This document shows, one piece after another, positions 52,369-60,746 of a stretch of 64,000 nt of DNA. The DNA is from Bog-473 sp963755375. Lineage in GTDB: Bacteria > Actinomycetota > Acidimicrobiia > Acidimicrobiales > RAAP-2. Numbering within the stretch: position 1 is the first letter of the stretch; the number at the start of each line of letters is the position of its first letter. The DNA lies in the NCBI GenBank assembly GCA_963755375.1, contig CAVWKG010000016.1:372001-436000 (forward strand). Reading direction: 5' to 3'. The translations under genes and the position numbers were made by a program. The notes under the pieces were generated by a model. The model ran no database searches. It had not been told where the DNA came from and saw only the letters and a list, made by a program, of their open reading frames with translations.

Positions 52369-54834
52369 GTGTCCACAAAAAGGACCAGGTCAGGCAGTAA
52401 TCTCGACCCCACTGTGGTGACCAAGACCCGCGGGCGCCCCGCGACGCGCGCGTCCGCCCGCTCCACCAGGAAGCCGGCTGCACGCGCCAAGCGGGCCCAG
52501 CCCACGCGGGCGCCGTTCTGGCGCGTCCAGGCCCGGGACCTGTGGGCGGTCGGCCTGATCACGCTCGGCGTGCTCCTGGCCCTGGCCCTGTGGGGCAAGC
52601 AGCTCGGCCCGGTCGGCCACGCCGCCGACACCGGCCTGGGACTGCTCGCCGGCTGGGCCCGCGTCCTCCTCCCGCTCGTGGCCTTCGGTGCCGGCCTGGC
52701 GCTGCTGCTCGATCGGGTCGGGCGCGTCGACGACGATGACGAGGAGCACGTGGGTGCCGACCCCTGGCGCCTGGTGGTCGGGACGGTGCTCGGCTTGCTC
52801 GGAGTGTGCGGCCTCGCCGACCTGGCCAGGGGGGCGCCGCCGTTCTCGGACTCGCACGCCCTGCGCGACGCCGGTGGTTATCTCGGTGCCGCCGTCGGGC
52901 GCCCGCTGCACGCCGGAATCGGGTCGGCCGGTGCCGCCGTCGTGCTCGTCGCCGTGGTCCTCGTGGCCATCCTGGTGGCGACCGGGGTGTCGCTGGCCAC
53001 GGTCGGACGGGCGCTCGGCGCCGCCGTGGCGGCCACGGGGCGCGCGGCGGGTGCGCTGTGGCGGGGCAAGCCGTTCGTGGTCACCTCCGATCTCGGTGCC
53101 GACGCTGTGGCGGAGGCCGCCCCGCCCCGCCCGGCTCCCTTCGACGCCGAGGACGACGACCCTCAGGACGACGACCTCGTGGACGAGGCGGACACGGACA
53201 TCGACATCCCGCTCGAGCCTGCTCCCGAGCCGGCGCCGGTCGCGGCAGTCCCGGTGCCGCACGTCGCCGCAGCCCCGCGGGCTCCGGGCGAGTGGGCGCT
53301 GCCGAGGATCTCCCTCTTGCAGGCCTCGAAGAAGATGCGCCAGGACCAGCGCCAGATCGACGCCCTCGGCGAGGACCTCGTGCGGGCGCTGGAGGCGCAC
53401 GGCGTCGAGACCAGGCTGGTGGGCTGCCGCGTCGGCCCCACGGTCACCCGCTACGAGCTCGAGCTCGGCCCCGGGGTCAAGGTGGCCCGGGTCACCAGCC
53501 TCTCTAAGGACATCGCCTACGCCATGGCGTCGCCCGACGTACGCATCCTGGCGCCGATCCCCGGCAAGTCGGCCATCGGCGTCGAGGTGCCGAACCGGAC
53601 GCGCCAGCTGGTCTCCCTGCGCGACATCCTCGAGTCCAACGAGGCCAAGCCGACCGCGACCACCCACCCGCTCGAGGTGGCCATGGGGCGCGACATCGCC
53701 GGACGCGCCGTCATGGCGAACCTGGCCGAGATGCCGCACATCCTCATCTCGGGCTCGACGGGCTCGGGGAAGTCGTCCTGCATGAACTCCATCATCACGT
53801 CGATCCTCATGCGGGACACCCCGGACAAGGTCAAGATGATCCTGGTCGACCCCAAGCGCGTGGAGCTGGGCCAGTACGACGGCCTGCCGCACCTCCTCAA
53901 TCCCGTCGTGGTCGACCCCAAGAAGGCGGCCAACGCCCTCGCCTGGGCCGTGAAGGAGATGGAGCGTCGCTACGACATGCTGGCGGAGAACGGCGTGCGC
54001 GACATCACCGGCTACAACCAGCTGATCGAGCAGGGGCTCATCGCACCGCCGCCGCCGTCGGACCGGCGCCGGATGCGCGACACCGCGGCCCGCGCCCTCG
54101 GCGAGGACCACCCGGCGGTGGACGACGAGGCCGACCTCGACGACGAGCCCGAGCCGCCACAGGCCCTTCCGTTCATCCTCGTGATCGTCGACGAGCTGAA
54201 CGACCTCATGATGGTGGCGGCCCGCGACGTCGAGGACTCCATCGTGCGCATCGCCCAGATGGCGCGCGCCGTCGGCATCCACCTGGTGATCGCCACCCAG
54301 CGCCCGTCGGTGGACGTCATCACCGGGGTGATCAAGGCCAACATCCCGAGCCGCATGGCCTTCTCGGTGTCGTCGCTGGCCGACAGTCGGGTCATCCTGG
54401 ACCAGCCGGGCGCCGAACGCCTGATCGGCAAGGGGGACATGCTGCTCTTGACGGCCTCGTCGAACATCCCGCGCCGCCTGCAGGCTCCCTGGGTCTCGGA
54501 GGAGGAGGTCCGCGAGGTGGTCCGCCACTGGCGCGCCCAAGGGGGGCAGGCCGAGGCCATTGTGGGGATCGAAGGCGTCGACGACGGGTCGTTCGGTGGC
54601 GACGGTCTCGACGATGACGACGACGAGCTGCTGCGGCAGGCCCGGGATCTCGTCGTGCGCTCGCAGCTCGGTTCCACCTCCATGTTGCAGCGCAAGCTGC
54701 GCGTAGGCTTCGCCCGGGCCGGCCGCCTGATGGACCTGCTCGAGCAGGCCGGCGTCGTCGGGCCCAGCGAGGGATCCAAGGCGCGCGCCGTGCTGATGAC
54801 GCCCGAAGAGCTCGACGGTCTGAGTCGGCGGTGA
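52369..54834 (+). CDS. ftsK: DNA translocase FtsK/SpoIIIE
   Basis: 821 residues. A basic N-terminus and four to five membrane segments (residues ~60-215), an acidic linker ('DAEDDDPQDDDLVDEADTDI'), then the motor: Walker A 'GSTGSGKSS' with Lys468, 'KMILVDPKRVELGQYDGLPH', Walker B region 'PFILVIVDELNDLM', 'IATQRPSVDVITGVIKANIP'. A C-terminal winged-helix gamma domain ('RVGFARAGRLMDLLEQAGVV') reads KOPS-like sites. It pumps DNA at the division septum. The GTG at 52369 is tentative; a GTG near 52417 is an alternative. Confidence 0.95.
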   Translation: MSTKRTRSGSNLDPTVVTKTRGRPATRASARSTRKPAARAKRAQPTRAPFWRVQARDLWAVGLITLGVLLALALWGKQLGPVGHAADTGLGLLAGWARVLLPLVAFGAGLALLLDRVGRVDDDDEEHVGADPWRLVVGTVLGLLGVCGLADLARGAPPFSDSHALRDAGGYLGAAVGRPLHAGIGSAGAAVVLVAVVLVAILVATGVSLATVGRALGAAVAATGRAAGALWRGKPFVVTSDLGADAVAEAAPPRPAPFDAEDDDPQDDDLVDEADTDIDIPLEPAPEPAPVAAVPVPHVAAAPRAPGEWALPRISLLQASKKMRQDQRQIDALGEDLVRALEAHGVETRLVGCRVGPTVTRYELELGPGVKVARVTSLSKDIAYAMASPDVRILAPIPGKSAIGVEVPNRTRQLVSLRDILESNEAKPTATTHPLEVAMGRDIAGRAVMANLAEMPHILISGSTGSGKSSCMNSIITSILMRDTPDKVKMILVDPKRVELGQYDGLPHLLNPVVVDPKKAANALAWAVKEMERRYDMLAENGVRDITGYNQLIEQGLIAPPPPSDRRRMRDTAARALGEDHPAVDDEADLDDEPEPPQALPFILVIVDELNDLMMVAARDVEDSIVRIAQMARAVGIHLVIATQRPSVDVITGVIKANIPSRMAFSVSSLADSRVILDQPGAERLIGKGDMLLLTASSNIPRRLQAPWVSEEEVREVVRHWRAQGGQAEAIVGIEGVDDGSFGGDGLDDDDDELLRQARDLVVRSQLGSTSMLQRKLRVGFARAGRLMDLLEQAGVVGPSEGSKARAVLMTPEELDGLSRR

Positions 54835-56168
54835 GCCCGGAGGCTCCGGCGCCACCCTTCATGGTGGCGCCCTTCCGGCTCGATTCGCTGCGCGAGCCGT
54901 CGGCGCCGGTCCCCCCCGCTCCCGAGCACGGGCGGCACTCCGTGCACTCACACCGGCGCCCCCGGCGTGGGGGCCACCGGGCGCTGTTGCTCGCGCTCCT
55001 CCTGCTCGTCGCCGCGGCCGGCGTCTTCGTTGGCGTCCGGCTGACCGCGCCGGACCCGGCTCCCGTGGTGACCCCGGCCCTGGGTCGCACCGTGCACGTC
55101 CCGACCCAGGCCGTCACGCTCCCGTGGCCGTCGACCGGTCAGGCGGCGATCGCAGTCCCGTCCATCGGCATCGACGTGGCGTCGGGGCCCGAGCAGCCGG
55201 TGCCGGTGGCGAGCCTGACCAAACTGATGACGGCGTACGTCGTGCTCCACGACCACCCGCTGACGCTCAACCGACCGGGCCCCACCATCACCGTCAGCCA
55301 GGCGGACGTCGACGACTACGACAACGACACGGTCGACGACGACTCCAACGCGCAGGTGACGCTGAACGAGCAGATCACCGAGCAGCAGGTCCTCGCCGGA
55401 TTGCTGGTGCACTCGGCCGACAATTACGCCGACCTCCTCGCCCGCTGGGACGCCGGGAGCATCCCCGCCTTCGTGGCGAAGATGAACGCCGACGCGTCAC
55501 GCCTCGGCATGGTCCACTCGCACTTCGTCGACGCCAGCGGCGTCGACCCGGGCTCGGCGTCGACCGCATCGGACCTGCTCAAGGTGGCCGCGCCCGACAT
55601 GGCCGATGCTGCGTTCGCGTCCATGGTGCAGATGCCGTCCGTCACGCTGCCCGTCGCCGGGACGATCTCCACCTACACGCCGCTCCTCGGGCTGCAGGGG
55701 GTCATCGGCGTGAAATCGGGCTTCACCACCGCGGCGGGCGGATGTGATGTCCTCGGTGTGGTGCGGACCGTGCACGGCAAGCCGGTGCTCCTGCTGGCTG
55801 CCGTGACCGGGCAGACGGGTCCCGTGGTGCTGGCGCAGGCGGGGCTGCACGGGTTGGCACTCGTCGATGCGCTGGGCCCGCTGATCGGCTCCACCGCGGT
55901 GCTGCCGGACCACCAGGTCGTGGCCCACGTCAGCGAGGGGGGCGGCTCCAGTGTCGACGCGCGGACGGTGTCGTCGGCGTCCGTGCTGACGTGGCCCGGC
56001 GTGACCGCGACGCGGGTGTTCGTCCCGGCGCGCCACGTGGCGGTCCGGGCCGGACGCGGCACGCAGGTCGGGACCGTGGTCGTCACCGTCGGCACCCAGC
56101 AGGTCGCCGTGCCGGTGCGGCTCGTGCGGGACGTGCCGCCCGTGGCGCTCCTCCAGCGCCTGTTCTGA
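54831..56168 (+). CDS. D-alanyl-D-alanine carboxypeptidase-like protein (peptidase S11)
   Basis: 445 residues, GTG start overlapping the ftsK stop. One membrane anchor ('GHRALLLALLLLVAAAGVFV'). Catalytic motif 1 is S-L-T-K in 'PVASLTKLMTAYVV'. Motif 2, normally S-x-N, reads S-A-D in 'LLVHSADNYADLLARWD'. Motif 3 is K-S-G ('GVKSGFTTAAGGC') in place of K-T-G. Family enzymes trim the terminal D-Ala of peptidoglycan stems outside the membrane. The Asn-to-Asp change may lower or alter activity. Coupling to ftsK fits a division role. Confidence 0.85.
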   Translation: MSPEAPAPPFMVAPFRLDSLREPSAPVPPAPEHGRHSVHSHRRPRRGGHRALLLALLLLVAAAGVFVGVRLTAPDPAPVVTPALGRTVHVPTQAVTLPWPSTGQAAIAVPSIGIDVASGPEQPVPVASLTKLMTAYVVLHDHPLTLNRPGPTITVSQADVDDYDNDTVDDDSNAQVTLNEQITEQQVLAGLLVHSADNYADLLARWDAGSIPAFVAKMNADASRLGMVHSHFVDASGVDPGSASTASDLLKVAAPDMADAAFASMVQMPSVTLPVAGTISTYTPLLGLQGVIGVKSGFTTAAGGCDVLGVVRTVHGKPVLLLAAVTGQTGPVVLAQAGLHGLALVDALGPLIGSTAVLPDHQVVAHVSEGGGSSVDARTVSSASVLTWPGVTATRVFVPARHVAVRAGRGTQVGTVVVTVGTQQVAVPVRLVRDVPPVALLQRLF

Positions 56169-56173
56169 CCGCC

Positions 56174-56179
56174 TAGCCT
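56174..56179 (+). promoter_or_regulatory. candidate -10 box (TAGCCT) for thrB, leaderless
   Basis: TAGCCT ends 6 bp before the GTG at 56186; no ribosome site or clear -35. Confidence 0.4.
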
Positions 56180-56185
56180 GACTCC

Positions 56186-57052
56186 GTGCGCGCCCGGGCC
56201 CCTGCGTCGTCGGCCAACCTCGGGCCGGGATTCGACACGCTTGCCGTCGCCCTCGGCTGCTACGTGAGCGTCGACATCGAGGATGCACCGTCCCTGCGCG
56301 TGCACAGCGAGGGCGAAGGGTCGGGGCTGTTCGACGATGCGTCCCACCTGGCGGCCCGGGTGGCCGCCGGGGTCCTGGGACACGACCACTTCGCCCTGAC
56401 GGTGCGCTCGCAGATCCCGGTCGCCCGGGGGCTGGGCTCTTCCGCCGCGCTGGCCGCGGCGGCCGCCGCCGCGGCGGGCGCAGCGGACCCCTTCGCGGTG
56501 GCGGCCGCCTACGACGGGCATCCCGAGAATGCCGCGGCCAGCGTCTTCGGCGGGCTGGTCGCCGCCACCACTGTCGAAGGCCGCCCGGTCCACGCACCAC
56601 TCCCGCTCAGCGAGGAGCTGGCCTTCGTCGTCATCATTCCAGAGCGCGACCTGGCCACCCCCGAGGCACGCGCCGTGCTCCCCGAGACGCTGACGCGGGC
56701 CGACACGGTGTTCAACCTCGGTCGGATGGGCCTCCTGGTGGCCGGCCTGGCCGACCCGGACCTGCTCGTCGCCCAGGCGACGGACGACCGCATCCACCAG
56801 CCGGCCCGCACCACCCTGTTCCCCGAGGCCCCGGGCCTCCTCGCTGCCCTGGTCCACGCGGGCGCACTGGCCGCCAGCTGGTCGGGCGCGGGACCGACGC
56901 TCATCGGCATCGCACGGGCCGGGTCGGCGGCGTCGGTGCGCGCCGCGGCCCGGACCGCACTCGACGCCGCGGACGTGCCCGGTCGGGTGGAGGTGCTCCA
57001 GGCGGACCGCCGCGGGATCGTCTACGGGGACGAGGCCGACGTCCCGCTGTAG
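56186..57052 (+). CDS. thrB: homoserine kinase
   Basis: 288 residues of the GHMP kinase family. 'APASSANLGPGFDTLAVALG' is the N-terminal substrate motif, 'PVARGLGSSAALAAAAA' the ATP-binding P-G-L-G-S-S-A loop, 'DGHPENAAASVFGG' the homoserine kinase signature, and 'ASWSGAGPTLIG' the C-terminal G-S-G-P-T motif. It makes O-phosphohomoserine for threonine synthesis. thrA/hom and thrC are not in the window, so it is separated from its pathway partners here. Confidence 0.92.
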   Translation: MRARAPASSANLGPGFDTLAVALGCYVSVDIEDAPSLRVHSEGEGSGLFDDASHLAARVAAGVLGHDHFALTVRSQIPVARGLGSSAALAAAAAAAAGAADPFAVAAAYDGHPENAAASVFGGLVAATTVEGRPVHAPLPLSEELAFVVIIPERDLATPEARAVLPETLTRADTVFNLGRMGLLVAGLADPDLLVAQATDDRIHQPARTTLFPEAPGLLAALVHAGALAASWSGAGPTLIGIARAGSAASVRAAARTALDAADVPGRVEVLQADRRGIVYGDEADVPL

Positions 57053-57065
57053 CGCCGCCGGTCGG

Positions 57066-57554
57066 TCACTTGCCGAGCGAGTCTCCCAACTTCGTGACGT
57101 CGGCCTGCAGCTGGGTGATCGCCGCGTCGACGTTGAACGTGTTGAGCACCTGGTCGTAGTTGGCCTGCGTCGGCTGCGCGTCGCCGAGGATCTCCAGGCT
57201 GTTGGCCAGCGTCTGGGCGGCGTCGCGGGTGGTGGCGAGGTCCGTCGGCGGCGCCGCGAACCCGTGGCCCACGGCGAGCAGGTTGGCGTAGGTGTGCATG
57301 GAGTTCCCGAGCTTGCGGTCGGCTGCTTCGAGGCAGACGACGGGGCTCGACTCCTTCGCGCAGGCGCCCACGACCGCCAGGTACCTCGTCATGGCGGATT
57401 GGACGGCGTGGTCGGCGCCCTCGAGGGAGGCGGTGGCGGGCGGGGCGGCGTGCCCGCCTGAGCCAGCGGTTCCCGCGCTGCACCCGGCCAGCACGAGTAC
57501 GAGCAGCCCCAGCACGAGACCACCCCGGATCCTCTGCGTCGCCTGTCGGTTCAC
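57066..57554 (-). CDS. lipoprotein of unknown function
   Basis: 162 residues from a GTG. The signal 'GLVLGLLVLVLAGCSAGTAG' contains the lipobox L-A-G-C. The mature part is mainly alpha-helical in appearance, with two cysteines ('VVGACAKESSPVVCLEAAD') that may pair. No domain recognised. It converges on thrB and is divergent from miaB. Confidence 0.78.
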   Translation of the reverse strand: MNRQATQRIRGGLVLGLLVLVLAGCSAGTAGSGGHAAPPATASLEGADHAVQSAMTRYLAVVGACAKESSPVVCLEAADRKLGNSMHTYANLLAVGHGFAAPPTDLATTRDAAQTLANSLEILGDAQPTQANYDQVLNTFNVDAAITQLQADVTKLGDSLGK

Positions 57555-57561
57555 GGCCGGA

Positions 57562-57588
57562 AATCTAGGCGCCCCCGTTCCGTAGACT
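57562..57588. promoter_or_regulatory. back-to-back leaderless promoters, lipoprotein and miaB
   Basis: Within the 41 bp separating the two divergent start codons, TAGATT (minus strand, 57567-57562) lies 7 bp before the lipoprotein GTG, and TAGACT (plus strand, 57583-57588) lies 7 bp before the miaB ATG. The arrangement leaves no space for ribosome sites, and each polymerase would cover the other's -10. Confidence 0.5.
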
Positions 57589-57595
57589 GCCGCGG

Positions 57596-58990
57596 ATGGC
57601 CCGGACCTATTTCATCCGCACGTTCGGGTGCCAGATGAACGAGCACGATTCCGAGCGGCTCGCCGGCCTCCTGGTGGCCGAGGGCCTGGCGCCTGCGGCC
57701 AGGATGGAGGACGCCGACGTGGTGGTGCTCAACACCTGCTGCATCCGGGAGAACGCCGACCAGCGCCTGTACGGGACGTTGGGGCGACTCAAGGAGCTGG
57801 TCGACGCCAAGCCCGGTGTGCAGATCGCCGTCGGCGGGTGCCTGGCCCAGAAGGACCGCGAGCGCATTCAGGAGAAGGTGGGCTGGGTCGACGTCGTCTT
57901 CGGCACGCACAACCTGACGAGTGCGCCGGGGCTCCTGCGCCGGGCCGAGACCGAGGGCCAGGTCATGGAGATCCTCGACGCACCGGCGCCCGAGACGGGG
58001 AGCAACCCGCTGCTCGGTCCCGGCGCTGTCCGCGCCCTGCCGTACGCGGCGTGGGTCAACATCCAGACCGGATGCGACAACTCCTGCGCCTTCTGCATCG
58101 TCCCGTCGGTGCGCGGTCCCGAGGTGAGCCGACCCCTCGACGACATCGTGGCGGAGGTGGGGCTGCTCGCCCGCAGTGGGGTCTCCGAGGTGACGCTGCT
58201 CGGCCAGAACGTGAACTCCTACGGCCGCGACATCACCAGGCGGCGACCTCTCTTCGCCGATCTGCTGCGCGCCGTCGGCGCCGTGGAGGGCATCGGGCGC
58301 GTCCGCTTCACCAGTCCGCACCCCAAGGACCTGCGCCCGGAGACGATCGAAGCCATGGCGGAGACACCCGAGGTCTGCGAGCAGCTCCATCTGCCGCTGC
58401 AGTCAGGGAGCGACACGGTGCTGCGCGCCATGCGGCGCGGTTACACGGCGCAGCGCTACCTCCAGCGAGTGGCTGCGGCCCGCGCCGCCATCGCGGACCT
58501 GGCCGTCACCACCGACATCATCGTCGGGTTCCCGGGCGAGACCGCGGAGGACTTCGAGGACACACTGGCCGTGTGCGCCGAGGCCGGCTACGACAGCGCG
58601 TTCACCTTCATCTTCTCGCCGCGCCCGGGGACCCGGGCAGCCGCCATGGAGTCCGGCTTCGTACCGGCGGACGTCGTCGCCGAGCGCTTCGAGCGCCTCA
58701 AGACGGTCGTGGACCGCTCCGCGCTGGCGCGCCACCGGGCGCGCATCGGCTGCAGCGAGGAGGCGCTGGTCGAAGGGGTCAGCCGGCGCGACGAGGCGAT
58801 GTTGACCGGACGCACCCGACAGGGGAAGCTGATCCACTTCCCGGCCGGGACCGCCGCGGGGACACCGGCAGCGGGCGCGCTGGCCCGGGTGACGGTGACC
58901 GACGGCCACCCCCACCACCTCTCCGGCCGTCTGGAGGAGGTGACGGCGCGTCCCCGGCATCGCGTGCGCATTCCGGTGGCGAGCGCGTGA
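57596..58990 (+). CDS. miaB: tRNA-2-methylthio-N6-dimethylallyladenosine synthase
   Basis: 464 residues. The N-terminal MTTase domain has 'RTFGCQMNEHDSERLAGLL' with Cys and 'NTCCIRENADQRLYG'. The radical SAM cluster motif is 'GCDNSCAFCIVPSVRG' (C-x3-C-x2-C). 'EVTLLGQNVNSYG', 'LHLPLQSGSDTVLRAMRRGY' and a C-terminal TRAM domain follow. It adds the methylthio group to i6A37 of tRNAs reading UNN codons. Its stop overlaps the start of miaA, which makes the substrate modification. Confidence 0.96.
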   Translation: MARTYFIRTFGCQMNEHDSERLAGLLVAEGLAPAARMEDADVVVLNTCCIRENADQRLYGTLGRLKELVDAKPGVQIAVGGCLAQKDRERIQEKVGWVDVVFGTHNLTSAPGLLRRAETEGQVMEILDAPAPETGSNPLLGPGAVRALPYAAWVNIQTGCDNSCAFCIVPSVRGPEVSRPLDDIVAEVGLLARSGVSEVTLLGQNVNSYGRDITRRRPLFADLLRAVGAVEGIGRVRFTSPHPKDLRPETIEAMAETPEVCEQLHLPLQSGSDTVLRAMRRGYTAQRYLQRVAAARAAIADLAVTTDIIVGFPGETAEDFEDTLAVCAEAGYDSAFTFIFSPRPGTRAAAMESGFVPADVVAERFERLKTVVDRSALARHRARIGCSEEALVEGVSRRDEAMLTGRTRQGKLIHFPAGTAAGTPAAGALARVTVTDGHPHHLSGRLEEVTARPRHRVRIPVASA

Positions 58991-59901
58991 CGGCGGTCGC
59001 ACTGGTCGGGGTCACCGCCTCGGGGAAATCCGAGACCGCCCTCCAGCTCGCCCGGCGCCGCGGCGACTGCGAGATCGTCTCCGTCGATTCCATGTGCGTC
59101 TACCGCGGCATGGACATCGGGACGTCGAAGCCCGGGGCCGACGCACGGGCCGCCGTGCCGCACCACCTGCTCGACCTGGTCGATCCGGAGGAGGACTTCA
59201 CCGTCACCCAGTTCCAGGCGGCGGCGCGCGACGCGCTGACCGGCATCGAAGGCCGCGGGCATCACGCGCTCCTCGTCGGGGGCACCGGGCTCTACCTGCG
59301 GGCGGTCGTCGACGACCTCTCCATCCCGGGCCGCTACCCCGACGTCGCCGCCGCGCTCGACGCCGAGCTCGACGAGGGCGGGGCGGATCCGGCCGACCTG
59401 CACTCCCGGCTTTGCGTGCTCGATCCGGTGGGCGCGGCGCGCATGGAGCCCACGAACCGCCGGCGGGTCGTCCGGGCGTTGGAGGTCACCCTCGGCGCCG
59501 GCCGGCCCTTCTCCGACTTCGGGCCGGGGCTCGAGGCCTACCCGTCCGGCGGCACGGCGCAGGTCGGCCTGTGCCTTCGACCCGGCGAGGTCGACCGCCG
59601 GATCGCCGCCCGCTTCGGCGCCATGGTCGAGGCCGGCCTGGTGGACGAGGTGCGCGCGCTGGCCGCCCGTCCGGCGGGGATCTCCCGCACGGCCCGCCAG
59701 GCGCTCGGCTACCGCGAGGTCCTGTCCCACGTGGAGCGTGGTGCCCCCTTGAGCAAATGCCTGGAGGAGGCGGTACGGCGCACCCGGCAGTTCGCCCGGC
59801 GCCAGGCCTCCTGGTTCCGGCGCGACCCGCGGGTGAGCTGGGCCGGGAGCGGCACGGAGGCCGAGGCCCTGCTCGACGAGGCCCTCGACCCGCACGGCTG
59901 A
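58987..59901 (+). CDS. miaA: tRNA dimethylallyltransferase
   Basis: 304 residues from the GTG at 58987 (GTGA overlap with miaB). P-loop 'LVGVTASGKSETALQLARRR', 'VSVDSMCVYRGMDIGTSKP', 'VPHHLLDLVDPEEDFTVTQF', 'LVGGTGLYLRAVVDDL' and 'TRQFARRQASWFRRD' are the family motifs. It transfers the dimethylallyl group to A37 of tRNAs, the step before MiaB. Confidence 0.95.
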   Translation: MTAVALVGVTASGKSETALQLARRRGDCEIVSVDSMCVYRGMDIGTSKPGADARAAVPHHLLDLVDPEEDFTVTQFQAAARDALTGIEGRGHHALLVGGTGLYLRAVVDDLSIPGRYPDVAAALDAELDEGGADPADLHSRLCVLDPVGAARMEPTNRRRVVRALEVTLGAGRPFSDFGPGLEAYPSGGTAQVGLCLRPGEVDRRIAARFGAMVEAGLVDEVRALAARPAGISRTARQALGYREVLSHVERGAPLSKCLEEAVRRTRQFARRQASWFRRDPRVSWAGSGTEAEALLDEALDPHG

Positions 59902-59927
59902 ACCGTGCCAGCTGCGAGAATGGTCTC

Positions 59928-60746
59928 ATGCGGGCGAGCAAGCACGAGGGGGCGGGCAACGACTTCCTGGTCGTGTTGGACCCTGACGACGCCATCCGGT
60001 TCTCCGTCGCCCAGGTGCGCCTGCTGGCCGACCGTCGCCGCGGCATCGGCGCCGACGGCATCATCCGGGTCGGCCCCGGCCGTGACGGCTGCGACCTCTC
60101 CATGGAGCTGCGCAACGCCGACGGTGGTGAGGCCGAGATGAGTGGCAACGGCATCCGGTGCTTGGCGCAGGCGGCCGTCGACGCCGGCCTTGTCTCCCCA
60201 CCGCGTTTCACGGTGGCCACGGCCGGCGGCCGCCGGACCGTCGAGTACACGCCGTCCGGTGCGCCCGGCTGGGCGAAGGCCAGCGTCGACATGGGCCCGG
60301 TCCGCCTCGGCCCGGACCAGCCACAGGAGTTCGACGACCGGCGGGCCCGCACGGTCGACGTCGGCAACCCGCACCTGGTGCTGTTGGGCCCCGACATCGC
60401 TGTCGTCGACATCGCGGAGCTGGGGCCGAAGCTGCAGGCGGCGTTCAACGGTGGCATCAACGTCGAGTGGATCACCGTCGACCACGACGAGGGCGGAGAG
60501 CTCCTCGACTTCCGGGTTTGGGAGCGCGGGGTCGGCGAGACCCTCGCCTGCGGCACCGGGAGCGTGGCGGCCGCGGCCGCGGCCCGCAGCTGGGCCGTCG
60601 TGCGCGGCGAGGGCGCGGTGCGGGTGCGCAATCCGGGGGGCATCCTCGAAGTGACCCTCGGGGCGGACGAGGGGGCGACCACACAGCTGGCCGGGCCGGT
60701 GCGCAAGGTGGCGGACGTCGACATCCACCCGGGAATGCTCTCTTGA
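59928..60746 (+). CDS. dapF: diaminopimelate epimerase
   Basis: 272 residues from the ATG at 59928. 'KHEGAGNDFLVVLD', 'RGIGADGIIRV', the first catalytic Cys in 'MSGNGIRCLAQAAVDAGL' and the second in 'ETLACGTGSVAAAAA' show the symmetric epimerase fold. It converts L,L- to meso-diaminopimelate for lysine and peptidoglycan. Together with dapC and dapD in the same run it gives three steps of the succinylase pathway. Confidence 0.95.
   Translation: MRASKHEGAGNDFLVVLDPDDAIRFSVAQVRLLADRRRGIGADGIIRVGPGRDGCDLSMELRNADGGEAEMSGNGIRCLAQAAVDAGLVSPPRFTVATAGGRRTVEYTPSGAPGWAKASVDMGPVRLGPDQPQEFDDRRARTVDVGNPHLVLLGPDIAVVDIAELGPKLQAAFNGGINVEWITVDHDEGGELLDFRVWERGVGETLACGTGSVAAAAAARSWAVVRGEGAVRVRNPGGILEVTLGADEGATTQLAGPVRKVADVDIHPGMLS

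Noticed and set aside
52390..54855. 821-codon frame antisense to ftsK
   Set aside because: The complement has all FtsK motor motifs. The antisense frame has none.
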